Of a stretch of 64,000 bases of DNA, positions 42,276 to 53,871 are shown one piece after another. Each line of letters begins with the position of its first letter. Within the stretch, counting starts at the first letter, position 1. Origin of the DNA: Nymphaea colorata (taxonomy: Eukaryota > Streptophyta > Magnoliopsida > Nymphaeales > Nymphaeaceae); the NCBI RefSeq assembly GCF_008831285.2, contig NC_045141.1:22166742-22230741 (forward strand). The letters are read 5' to 3'. A model generated the notes under the pieces. The model was not told where the DNA came from. It was given only the letters and a program-made list of their open reading frames with translations, and did no database searches. The translations under genes and the position numbers were made by a program.

Positions 42276-45144
42276 TATATATATATATATATATCCTCAT
42301 TTTTTAAATATTTTTCATAAATCCAACTATTTGGACGAATATATAAAAAGTCAACAAATATAATTTGAAAATGAACCATGAAAATCCAATGTTAAGATTA
42401 TGTAGAAATGAGAATTTCAAGGTTAATGGTCATAGCTTTCTCTAGTTATAACATCCAATTTGGACATCAGATAATCGTCAATTTCTTTACTTCTACTTTT
42501 ACCCAAATATTGCATCCATGTATAATGTTAGGGCCATTGAACATTAATTACTAGCATAAAAGTTCACTAGACAAGCTGCTTCCTAGACAAGCCATTTGGG
42601 TATAGCCGTTGCTTTTCAGGCATAGAAGCCTGTTTTTCCAAGAACAGTGAAAATCCGGTGCATTGTAGACCGTTGATTTCCTGGACAGCGAGATAAAATC
42701 AGCATTAAGTGAATAAATTCCAGGACTTAATTCCTGCCCATTTTAACTTTTAGATCGGGAAAAAGAGAGTCATCCTTCTGATGCTAATATTTATTCCCAT
42801 GTCACTTTCATCCACGGGGATTGTGTATCACCAGAACCGTGTTTGTGGCTGTCTTGAAGCAAACAGGTGACAATGTAGAATCAACGCGACACTTGATCGT
42901 AGAATAAAAAGTTTTACCGTGACATAGCATCGGGCCTAAGAATAAATTTCTGACATCTAACTGTTCTTGTTTTGTCGCCCAAAGTTTCGAAACATGATGT
43001 GCATTGGACTGACTCCTGGATGTATCCAAATCTGGCCTTTTTTAGCTACAACGTGTACTGTTATGCCGTCTGCATTTATCTCACTTCAAATTGAAGGCTT
43101 TCCTTAAGTACGGATTCTCAAACATAACCAGAACTATGAGCAGATGAATCAACGCGGCTTAATTGGTTTATATGAAATTAATGAGACAGGAGCCTCATAA
43201 AGCCCGAGATTATTACAAATTTAGAGCTCTTTTTTTATGTTTTCTTTTTTCCGAAAACCACCCAATGCAGAGAGACTTTGTCGCTTGCCGGATGCAAAAC
43301 CTTGTTAGTTTAGTAAATTGATTATGTGGGGCGGAGTTTGCAGATATTGTTTAAGTTAGAAGACAGAAAGGGAAATGCTTGAAATGAGAGCAACTTAAGT
43401 CTGCTGGTCTTTGTAAAGTCCAATCATCCGGTGATCATTTAAACATGCAAAAGTTTCCAACATGAAGATGTTTAATGAGCCCATAAAGTAACTTATCTCT
43501 CACTCTAATCAATTGAGCCCGGGTTAATCTTGGTCTTCTGGCTAAAGGGCAGTCGTTATGAAATTTTAAATTTCTAAGGAGCACCAATACGTAAATGAGA
43601 AAAGTTACCTTGAAGTATCCATATAAAAGTAAGCATTTTCTGTGTAGGCAATTACCCACACAATGGCCACACCTGTACAGTTGCGAAACCATAAATTTTT
43701 GGCTAAGGAGCATAGTTGTAGAAATTTTATGGGGCACAACAGATATAAATAAGTAAATGATTGTAAGACGTCCACATACAAATAAAATAAAATAAAATAA
43801 TTGTTACTGGTGTGGGCAACTGCCCACGGCAGCCTACATAGCTCCGCTACTGCACCTGCCTCTGCCCCTAGTAGCTTGGGCTGAATTTGACCAAAGTGAC
43901 ACAGACAGAATAGCTTTCGACTTTTACCAGTTTGTGCTCGATTGGAGGGTATTATGGTCATTTTGACCATCGGGCCGGAAAAAAAAAGACCTGCTTGAGG
44001 TGGTTGGTTGGGCAATCTACTGGTCGTATATAGGGAAAAAAGCAGATGTGATGGATCAGGAGGATGCAGCGAACCAGTGCGAACAAGAATCTGGAGGATA
44101 AGAAGGAAGAGATGATCTGAAACACCAACTATTCTGGTTGTGAATATATCAATCAATTGGGTGGAAGAAAGAAAGAGTCTCAAAAATTCACCAACACTAA
44201 AGGTGGCATGGCATCTCTCTTTAAAAGATGCAAGGACCATGTCTTTATGATCAGTAAAAACACTAAAAAATGAGCTTTACTTGGTACAATACAATCCCAC
44301 TTTGATGATAAAGTCTCGCGCTGCCAACTAAGGCAGACTGAGCCACAAAAAATCAAGCACACAAGATTGGTGGGGGTCCAAAATCATGTGGACTCCAAAA
44401 AGCGAGTTCCATTTCATTAGAAAGTGAGTTTCATTAGATCACGAAACGGGATTTGTAGTCCCACAGAACTTGTTAGAGAGCGTCTGGACGTATGCATGGG
44501 GCGGGCCCCTGCTGTTCCTACGCCCCGAAGATGGCTGCTACAATAGCTGCAATCGATTCATTACATGTCAGGTTTTGAATTTCTTTACCATCATCAGCAG
44601 ATCTGAATCTGATTACTGTTCAGATCTCATGTCGCAGTTTCATATGAGTATCAGATGATCTTAATTCTTATGCTAGTTGGATTCGATTTTGGTTTTAGAA
44701 AACAGGGTATGAAGCCGAATTTAGATTAGCTATATTCAGCAAACAGGACTGTTTTCATCTTTAAGATTAGGGATGCCAATGGATCGTATTCAAATTCGAT
44801 GTACTTGTAACATATCCAGGATTTTTTGGTTATTCCTATATTCGGATTTTTTGGTTATTCCTATATTCGGATTCAAATACGAATCCAATTTTTATTCATA
44901 TCTGAATCCAAATATGAATTTTGAACCGAGTTCGACTCGTTTTCAGAATGTAAGAGCATTGGATTTAGGATTTTTATTTAAAACTAAATATGATCGGATA
45001 TTTTTGTAAGTCCAAATCTAAATCTGATTAGATGTCATTTCTTAAATCTATCTGATCCGATGATTTCTTAGTCAGATATTAAACCTTTTTACATTTGATA
45101 TTTTAGATTTGATCAGATATCTGATTCAAATTAGATACATTGCT
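42276..45144. other. Intergenic DNA with decayed repeats
   Basis: No gene is supportable. 43790-43870 (GTGTGGGCAACTGCCCAC and flanks) looks like the end of a dispersed element. From 44768 a block starts TAGGGATGCCAATGGATCG and is full of ATTCGGATTCAAAT-type motifs. It resembles 60949-61300 and is probably an old non-autonomous transposon, into which the hAT-like element at 45145 inserted. Confidence 0.4.
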
Positions 45145-46133
45145 TAGGCCTAGGCGTTGGGCCGGGCCAGGTTCGGGTACAGCCCGGGTTCGGGTCAAAT
45201 ATTTTCTTTATCGTGCTCAACTTCAACTTGAGTGAGCCCGGCCCGGCCCGGCCCGAGATCTTAACGGGTCGGGCCCGGTTATCATTCTCTAGGCCCAGCC
45301 TGGCCCGACGGCCCGTTAGGTCTTCCTTCCTCCGCCGCGCCCTGCCGCCCTCCCTCCCCTTTTGCATTTTCCCGTTCGTCGTCGTCGAACTACGCTGGTC
45401 TCTTTCATGGTTGCCATCAACGGCGTCGTCGGCGACAAACCCGCTGGAGAACAAGCCCACCGAAGAGTACCGAGCTTCTCATCTGAAAGCTACCCTTCCA
45501 GTGTCTCGTCCGTGTGATCGCTCAGGATTTCAAGACCGATCTGAGGTTTCAGACCAGCGCCATTGTAGCACTTCAGGACACCAATCTGTGCACCATCCAC
45601 ACCAAGAGGGTGACGATCATGCCGAAGGATATCCAATTGGCAAGGCGCATCAGGGGCAAGCGCGCTTGATCGCGTACATTGGAAGCATGTTGGTGCCTGG
45701 CGAAGATTAGTTTTGCTAGGGTTTCCCGTCCTTTCTTTCTGTTTGCGTTTTGGGGTTGGAAATGGTGAAGATCGCCTACATCACACTTTGTTGCTGCACG
45801 GGAGAGCGACACAGAAAATCTCCGATGGAAGGAAGAGGTCGGGGAAGGAAGGGAGCGGACGGCTGCCTTGGTCGCCGTCTGGGAACGGAGGGAAGCCGAT
45901 GGGGTCGTTGGCAGGGCGGAGAGCCGACGGGGAGGAGGCGAAGACGGTCGTGTGGGCATCAGGCTGACCCGACAAGACCCGGCCCGGCCCGGTCCGCCAG
46001 TTAACAAAAACAGGCCGCGCTGGGCCTCGGGCATGGTCGAGTCCAGGCCCGGTACCCAGCCTGGTATGTCAAATAATCGGGCCAGGTCTTGGGCCTGACG
46101 GGCCGGCCCGGCCCGGCCCGATACCCAGGCCTA
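45145..46133. mobile_element. hAT-like non-autonomous element carrying a histone H3 fragment
   Basis: 989 bp. The left end reads TAGGCCTAGGCGTTGGGCC and the inverted right end TAGGCCTGGGTATCGGGCC, followed on both sides by GGGCC-rich subterminal sequence. The TAGGCCTGGG type of end is common in plant hAT families. The 8-mer before the left end is ACATTGCT; right after the right end is ATATAATA, and a near match ACATCGCT lies 14 bases further on, so the duplication is unclear. There is no transposase. The interior is much richer in G+C than the flanks and contains a spliced, deleted copy of a histone H3 gene (45463-45669). Confidence 0.75.
45463..45669 (+). pseudogene. Captured histone H3 fragment
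   Basis: Starting at AAG AGT ACC GAG, the frame reads KSTELLI, a stop (TGA at 45484-45486 where H3 has Arg), then [50 protein letters not shown] and [10 protein letters not shown], with TGA at 45667-45669. This is the C-terminal half of histone H3. Twelve residues between ALQ and DTNLC, normally the EAAEAYLVGLFE region, are missing by a clean in-frame deletion. Upstream, about ten bases around 45453-45463 (AAGCCCACCG) look like the KKPHR codons, joined after a second deletion. With the internal stop and lost histone-fold residues it cannot make H3. No intron is present in the retained part. Confidence 0.85.
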
Positions 46134-46862
46134 ATATAATAATATTGACATCGCTATATAAAATCTGAAATTCAAATCACCAAGAGGTGATTTGAAACTG
46201 CAAGTTCCGGTACTGGCAAAAAGTGGTTGCTTTTCTCTCACTCTCTCTTGTGTAAAGAATATGATCCAAACCTTGTTTCCTGTGAAATCAACGACCATGT
46301 ATCCATCCATATGGAGTTTGATTTCAGTGATGAGGATGAGCGATAAGATTTTGGTGAGAGTTCCGATCTGGTCCAAGTTGGATCCACTCGTAATGGTTTT
46401 GAGACAGATCCATTGTCTATGACAACTGATTTAATGACTTATATTCTTACTTGAAATTTTGAAACCGAATCCACATTCAATTACAAAGGTAAGATATGGC
46501 TTTCCATGTATAGTCAGGTCAGTCAGATCCTTATCAAATTAAGGACTCAAACTCAAATTCATATACCCGACCCATATACTGAATTCAAGTTGGACTATAA
46601 CTAGGATCCGTTTTGCCTTGTCAAATCCAAAACCATGCACGCCTGATCCAGGATCCATTTAGAAATCCAAGTTGGACATGGCTGTAAAACCAGACCCGTA
46701 ATGCGCTTCATTAATTGTTCAATTAAACTGTAAAAGTGCAGATGCCATAACTGGGGAACAATGGTGTTACATATCACATGCGGTGCTTTAAAAGTGAGAT
46801 CGGTTAACAGAAGAGCAAAATTAACGTCATCCCATCAACATGTGACTTAGATATCAACACCA

Positions 46863-47002
46863 CAATCAAATGTATTTAGTACCCACCAAAAACTTTATCT
46901 TACCAAATTACTGAGGGTAAAGTGAAAGTGAGCAATCAAATGTATTTAGTACCCACCAAAAACTTTATCTTACCAAATTACTGAGGGTAAAGTGAAAGTG
47001 AG
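46863..47002. repeat. Perfect 70-bp tandem duplication
   Basis: Units 46863-46932 and 46933-47002 are identical, beginning CAATCAAATGTATTTAGTAC and ending GTGAAAGTGAG. Identity at every position implies a recent event. Confidence 0.95.
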
Positions 47003-47599
47003 GTGGTAAAAGAAGAGTCCTACGCATCCTAAGCTAGCTTTCACATGGTTTTGACGTAGTGCTGTCACTATTAGCTCCAGTGTCGTACCGGTTCGATTCA
47101 ACGCCCATAATTGCCGACACGTCTTTATTTTTTCTTTTTTTTTTAAAAAAAAAATGTTTTCAAGCAGGGCGTGCTCGATCTGACGACGCCCTGATATGAC
47201 TGTTACTGCATATTTGATTCCATTTATAAATCCATTTTCTTTTCTATGAGTTTCAGTATCTATAAAAATTAGAATTTTTACTGTTTCTATGGTTTCTATC
47301 TTATTGTTATAATATGAATATGCCAATTAGTTATCTATGACGTAGGGAATGATGGAAGCACCGAGTCCTTGAACTTGGGCAGAGATCAGGTAAGAATTTT
47401 TTTTTAACTTACATGTAAAATTTAAAAAAAAAAAATCATTTATCCTATATAAATATTTTGAAAAATTATATTTCAACCCTTGTTAAAATTTTAAAACTAT
47501 AATTCATTCCTCATGAAAAATTCTTACCTTCACCCTCGATGCCAGCTATATTTGTAACTAATTGGAGTGCAACATATATGTCGTTTGCATTTGCATTCT

Positions 47600-47730
47600 A
47601 GAGAAATAGCTCCATGGGAATCAAACTAACAACTGGGCTTTCTCTAGCCCACCAGTTCGACTAGCCCTCCATAACAACTCGGCTTTCACTAGCCCACCAG
47701 TTCGACCAGCCCTCCATAAAAGATTTATAC
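47600..47730 (-). mobile_element. SINE-like copy with internal 45-bp duplication
   Basis: The minus strand reads TAGTCGAACTGGTGGGC (A-box-like) and GTTTGATTCCCATGG (B-box). The A-box half is present twice because of a 45-bp tandem duplication (units from 47627 and 47672). A weaker relative lies near 1525-1600. Confidence 0.45.
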
Positions 47731-48699
47731 CAAGATAAATTGCTAGGTTAAGGAGCTACATATTGGACTAGAATAGAAGCAAAGGTTTGAGTCCAATAAT
47801 ATTTAGGGAGTCCATCTTTCATCGCAAAGCCAAACACAGGGGAAAATAGCTTTGAGGAGTTTTATACTACATGTTACCAAAACAACGGTTCCTGCATGAC
47901 ATGTCTTAGTATATAATCAAGATTGTAATTAAGGAATCGATAACAATTTTAGGTCAATGTTTTGTTACTAAAGCAACTGTTTTAAGTAGTTGATTTCCTT
48001 ATACATATGCACCAAACATAGTCTAGTCTAGTCACAGTTAACGTACAAATAACTCGCTTTTAAAAAGACTCCTTGAACAAGATGTTGGTTTTTAACCAAT
48101 CTTTAAGAAGTTAAAAAAATTTAAAAATTTGGTCGCACTCTTTGTGAAATTAAAACCTACATCTACCACCCAATTACCCATCAAGCGAAGCCGGTCATGT
48201 ATATCTTATTATGCATGAAAATTTCGTACACCAGTATGGTTAATGACAAAAATACAATACACCAGTATGGTTAATGACAAAAATACCCTTGAAAGCAAAC
48301 CTTTTTCTTGAAAAAAGTAAAAAAAACTAAAAAAGCCATTCCCTTTTAAATAATTTCTAAAATATCTCAACTCCTTATCCTTTCCCCGCCCTCTGGTCTC
48401 TCTCGCCTTCACTCGCTTTCTCACCCTTTATATCTTCGTAGATTTTCCATTGCCATTGTTTATGAAAACTTTTTCGAGCAAGCCATTGGTGGGATGATAA
48501 TTGGGGCGGATTGGGGCGGATTAGGTTCAACCATCCCTCCTTTCCTAGATCCACATTTGAATTAAACCTCATTTAATGTAGTTGTTAATTATGTCAATTT
48601 TCTCTTCAATGTCAAAGCTTGGCTTCATATAATTCCAAACTACATATCCTTATTTGAATAACAGTCCCAAAAAACTATGGATAATGTACTTATTCGGTA

Positions 48700-49870
48700 C
48701 TAAATTAGTATATGGAAATAATGATCCGGATTCACATGAATATGCAGGGTTTGAAGCTATATTGGAATATATTGGCTACATGCCCATTTGACTCCTCAGC
48801 AACAGTACAAATAGAATATAGATTTGCTAGGGAAAGTTCCCTCTTCTTTTGTCTGTCTTGAGTAGAAAGACGACCATTTAAAGCAATGTAAGTGAACCAA
48901 CAGCCACAATGACGAACATCTTTGTTCCAAATAAATTCACTCCAAGTTTCCTTAGGCTACTTCTCTCTAGTATCCTCCCAAGTATCTCTCACCTTAGCTT
49001 CAAGGGCAGACCTCCCTGAAGAATATCCATACCACTTCCCAATTGAGGTTTGGGCATGCAAAGCCTACGAAGAATTGTGCCAAATTCAAGAACAAAGAAG
49101 AAATCAGATTCTAAAATTTGCTGGATGGTCATTGTTCTAGATTCTTGGAGAAATAAAAGTTCTTCTTCTAGGAGGGCATCAACTAGAACATGACATTCTC
49201 ATTTACCATACCAATAGCTTATCTCACCTCTGTTGATCTGCCACACAGCATTTTCCTTAATAGGATATCAGGACATAATGCAGTTCTTGATTGTTTCGCT
49301 TTGGACTTAATAACCTATAAACTCTTTGGAGTAACATATTTTTTGTGGCAAAATGTAGCCCAATTTACTTCATGAGCACAGATGGAATGGACCATTTTAC
49401 CTGACACGCCTTAGACCATTCTTCGAGACGTGGTAATCCCACGCCTCCCTCCGAGTAAGGTTTGCAAATTTGGTCCCAAGCAATAAGGTGCCTTGATCTA
49501 GGGTTATCATTTCATCCCCATAAAAAATTGGCCATAGATGCAGCAGCCCAAGCACCTTCTTAGGAAGAGGAAAGACCGACGTCCAGAAGCCAATAACGCT
49601 GCTAAGGACGTGGTTGAGGAGGCATAGTCGACCATCATAGGAGAGGGTAGCTGACTTCCACAAAGAAAACCTTTTTTTGACCTTGTGGATGAGGGGTTGG
49701 CACCAGTCATATTTAAGTTTACCAGCAAACAAAGGCAGCAAAAGGTAGAACGCAAGAAAGATAACATGATGGGCGTTGGTGACGGCAGCACAATGCACAA
49801 AAAGATCACCCCATTCATCACCAGAAGTTCAATGACTGCCGAAACATTCAAATAGTGCCATTGCAATCAA
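48700..49870 (-). pseudogene. Second LINE fragment (3' part)
   Basis: The minus-strand frame at 49397-49798 reads the region after the reverse transcriptase core of plant LINEs: KVKKRFSLWKSATLSYDGRL, CLLNHVLSSVIGFWTSVF and LPKKVLG. Continuing leftward in shifting frames are WATFCHKKYVTPKSL, then WYGKWECHVL, and a zinc-binding RVT-end-like segment LNGRLSTQDR. Several stops and frameshifts show it is dead. It lacks the catalytic YADD part and differs from the LINE at 28-30 kb. Confidence 0.7.
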
Positions 49871-50689
49871 CATTTACTCATCTTGTTTGCATTGCTATGT
49901 GCATGCATTTGTGCACACGCATGTGGGTACGATTGAGTAGTTATTTCCAAAGGATTATTTTAAGCTTTTTTTTCCTGAAAATTCTAATCATATCCATGCA
50001 TTGATCTCCCCTTTTTCAAAAGTCACGCATCCACTCTTGCATCAGTTTAGTCGAGACAATATAAGATTGAGGTCATATGCTTGTACTTTTTTACTTTTTA
50101 CCTTGGACATGGGATCAGAGGTTAATCCCGGTTAATTGGGATTACGGGGATTTGATTACTTCATATTTGAAATCCATAGATCTAATATGGATCTATGTTT
50201 TTTCAAACCTGGCAAAACGTCCAAAGTAAAATCCATGATTCAGGATCTTAAGTTTGACTTGAAATCCTTATTTTGCATTGAAAAAAGGTGGGATTGGGAG
50301 AGAGCCTAATCTTTTAAGTCCCCATTCTCAAATCTAGAGGATGTTAGCTCGGACGCAAATCATGCCCCTAATAAAAGATCCTTTTTTTTTTCGATGAATC
50401 AAACGCTTTCCATTAAGAGGAATTGAAAAACACAAAGAATATTGAAAAAAGAAATGAAAAGAATTACAAAAAAACTCTAAGCATGAGGTTTTTCTCAGAT
50501 ATAATACGGTAAGCTTGGAAAAAATGAGAAAAGTACGTAAATTTTTAAAAAATTAAAAAAAAAATAAAAATGAGAGAAAAATAAAATAAATAAGAAACTA
50601 ATAGCACAAACATTAAAAGATAAATACATTTGCAACAAATAAAAACTATAAAAAGAGAAAAAAACTGTTAGACATTAAAAAATAAAAAA

Positions 50690-50925
50690 ATGTGAAAAAA
50701 AGAGAAAAAAACATGAAAAAAAACGTGTTAAAAACGCTTTTTTCATTTTTTTCAAAAAACACATTTTTTAAAGTTTAAAGCAGCCAGTTAATTTATCACG
50801 TTTTTTTGGTTTTTTTTTTCAAGAAAACACATTTTTTATGACTATGACTATGATATATATATATATGTGTGGGGTTCTGGAAACTTGTATAGTTCATACT
50901 TCATACTCGTCTCCTCACTAAGACA
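50690..50925 (-). repeat. Dispersed repeat, inverted relative of 56428-56700
   Basis: Reverse-complemented, this block shares GACGAGTATGAAGTATGAAC, a short TA run, and AACGTGATAAATTAACTGGC with 56428-56700, in the same order. Here the TA run is only about 13 bp against 80 bp in the other copy. It is probably a non-autonomous element with an internal TA microsatellite. Confidence 0.65.
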
Positions 50926-53073
50926 ATGTTTAATAGTTTCTTTCATAGTTCCTACATAATATCTCATAAAATCCTTGTTACAATGTCAGACAACAGCCCT
51001 GGCATGTACCCAAATAACGCTCAATAGAGAATACCGCGCTTGCTTTGGGCACCACCCCTGGCACAGCAGAATGCATTATATATATAAGGAGAGGGTCTGA
51101 TGGGTGGTTCAGTTGACTGTTAACTAACTGTTGGTTCCTCCAAACAGATTGTTTTACAGACCCAAAAAAAAAAAAAAAAACAGAATCAGAAGAAAGGTAC
51201 AAAAAACGAAAAACAAAAAAGACAGTGAAGCAAGAGCTCAAATTAACATGCTCAAGCAATCCAGAAAAATTATTCTACAAAAAGAAAAACCTCATGAACA
51301 AGTGCTTGTACATCAAGTAAGAAAAACTAATTTGAGTGCACAACACATAAAAATAGAAAAAAAATATATTTTTATATAAGATACACAAGAAAATGTATAA
51401 AGTGGGTTCATGAACTTTTATGTGCACCGAATGACAGACAAAATATAGCCATTAGGCAATTCAAGAGCCATAAACTAACGTTTGGCAAATGCAACAACTA
51501 GTTGGTCATACAAATGGAAAAAAAACCTTATAATTGAAAAAATAAAAGTACACAAGAAAATAAATTACAGGATAAAACATATATATTTATGTATGTTCGT
51601 CTATACTATGTATAAAGCACCTACCACACATAATACATGTGCATTACTTTCTCATTGTTGACATTGGTCAATGATATGTCATAGCAACAAATAAGAAAGC
51701 CTGAAACTAAAGCTGAAGGAATGATTGAATAGAAGCTACAATTGTTAATGATTGGTTTTTGTGTTGCCTTGCTGGATGGTGAAGGATTTTCTTTTCATTG
51801 AACTTCAGTAACCATTCTAAGGAAACAATGTTGTTATTTTTTCCAAATGAATGCGGTATGCACATCTGAGAAAATTTTGAACCCATTACTCAAATTACAA
51901 GGACATCTTATTCTTGCTACTTATTATAGTTTGTACTCTCTTAGGGAATATTTATGACAAAGTAACTTTATCTGACATGTTATTTATGGTTCAAATTCTA
52001 TCCTTTTTCTATTTTGTTTCTTGTCTACAAGTTAGCAACAACTTATGCTTTCCTTTTTTAATCTCTAGGTGCAAAGGTTATATTTTGGGACCTCAAGGAG
52101 CCATTCCTTGTGTATGTAGACAATGCTCGTATGGAAACAGCTTTGGAGCGACTTGATACTGTATGAGCATATTTTTCATATCCATTGTGTATGTACATGT
52201 TTGTATGTGTATGTAAATGTGCATTCATTGTGCATGAAGACCAAAAATCTCTCATTAGTTCAATCTATCCAAGAACATTTTACCATATGATTGTTTGCTA
52301 TAAAATATACTCCATATTGTGCTTTGTAAAAATGATGATTTTTGAAAGTCAACGAATTTTGTGTCATTGTTTTTTCTTACTCCAAATCCTATTTGCACAT
52401 TGCAGTCACATGAAAAAGGTGTATTCTTTGTTGAACTTAGGAAACCATGAAACTAGAGATAGATAATAACAAAGGTTCTAACTTATAATATTCACTATTT
52501 GTGCATGATGCCTGTCTATCTGCCTACCATGTAGTGTTGTGTATACACAAGCATACTGCATATGCATAGTTATGTCATATGTTTAATATACAGTGCATAC
52601 GAGCATGTATTTGCATGAATGAGGATGAAAGTTAACCAGGTTTTTAGTAATTTATCATCTAGTGGAAAGTTGTTCGTTAGTTGATTGATCAACCTAACCT
52701 CACATATCCATTTAGCATAGCATTCTTACAAGGAGGCCACTATGAAGTGTGCTATCTTAACATCTTGATTTTTTTTTAAATTCAGTGCAATGTGGCCCTT
52801 GATTTTGAAATTCTCACAAACCATCTATTCACTCCAAGACAATCCAGGACAAGTTGCTCGATAAACAATTGTAGAGATCATAATCTATAGGATTTTAGTC
52901 CATATAAAAGGTGAAGAAAGAATAGCATCAAGGAAGCAAATAGGGTTTGTTAAGTAGCACTTGCTTGAACTGTTGTGTAGAGAGCAGCTCCCTAGTCAGC
53001 CTCCTCCATGCATACCATAGCAATTCCCTTATGTGTTGCCGTGCTTGCTCCTCTGCTACCCTTGTCTCATTCT
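50926..53073. other. Intergenic DNA
   Basis: AT-rich with an A17 run near 51163-51180. Apart from one exon-like stretch (52069-52160) I see no coding signal. Confidence 0.4.
52069..52160 (+). other. Isolated exon-like stretch
   Basis: A pyrimidine-rich 3' splice site (TTTTTTAATCTCTAG) is followed by 92 bases that stay open in one frame and end at a GTATGAG donor. The peptide reads AKVIFWDLKEPFLVYVDNAR then METALERLDT. It has the composition of a real protein, but I do not recognise the family and see no partner exons nearby. It may be a stranded fragment. Confidence 0.3.
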
Positions 53074-53390
53074 GTTAACGATAAGGTTGAAAGACAACTG
53101 TTTTAGAGAGATTTATGGAAAGAATCCCCGCAAGATCAATTAAAATTAATGATAAAGGAAAAAGAAAATCTTTTCACAAAAATTAGATTTAGTTTCCGAT
53201 TTAGTTTCTCATGTTTATGGCCACCAAAATTATAGTGTTAATGATAATATTGAAAGACAACCGTTCTAGAGAAATTCAAAGAAAAAATCTGAGTAAGATC
53301 AATCAAAATTAATGATAAAGGGAAAAAAATCTTTCAGATTTAGTTTCCCATGTTTATCGTTGCCAACATTATAGGAACTTCAATTATTTA
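53074..53390. repeat. Diverged tandem duplication, period about 163
   Basis: GTTAACGATAAGGTTGAAAG (53074) and GTTAATGATAATATTGAAAG (53237) start two units that share ordered blocks to TTTAGTTTC..CATGTTTAT. The divergence shows that it is old. It may lie within an LTR (see 53521). Confidence 0.6.
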
Positions 53391-53520
53391 TCCTCGTTCT
53401 ATGCATTGTGTAACCAAGGCTCATGGTGGCCTTCCATGGTGAAAAACCATGCACGTTTAATGAAAAAAAAAACTTTTCATTGCTGTTTTTTATTTGTTTC
53501 GTTTCTTCTTTATTTTTTAA

Positions 53521-53533
53521 CTTGGTATCAGAG
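53521..53533 (+). other. Possible LTR-retrotransposon primer-binding site
   Basis: TTGGTATCAGAGT matches the initiator-methionine tRNA primer site of plant copia elements. A pyrimidine-rich stretch ending TTTTTTAAC precedes it, as at the end of an LTR. It points in the + direction, opposite to the copia remnant that starts 340 bases to the right, so it would be a second element. Confidence 0.4.
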
Positions 53534-53871
53534 TGTGATGCTTGATGAAGAAGAATGAAACCCATAAGTGGTCTACAGACGACCAAATATATCGCTGCCT
53601 TCTTCACCAAAGCGAAGACTCGATCCTGTGAAGGAAAACTTGAGAAATCAAACTTGAGCTTTCTGAATAGCTATCAAAGCACGATCTACCTTCACAAAAA
53701 ACTTCATGAGGCAAATATGGTCATTTAAATTCAAACCATTCTGCATTATAACTTATAATTGGAGGTTGGCAATCAAATAAATAAATACGACCACTGTAGT
53801 TGCTATTCACTTTTCTGCTAAATTAGAATCTAGAGTTTGTTCAAATGAAGACGTGTTTGATCCTTCATCTT

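Larger units (their letters stand above)
46134..48699. other. Intergenic DNA with tandem duplications and a SINE-like copy
   Basis: No gene is supportable. It holds a small hairpin at about 46171-46196 with 11-bp arms (TTCAAATCACC), a 70-bp tandem duplication, a decayed repeat at 47395-47545, a SINE-like copy at 47600-47730 and a 31-bp tandem duplication at 48227-48286 (unit TACACCAGTATGGTTAATGA...). Confidence 0.5.

Noticed and set aside
45573-46034. 153-codon minus-strand frame inside the hAT-like element
   Set aside because: Antisense to the histone H3 piece and GC-rich; no transposase motifs.
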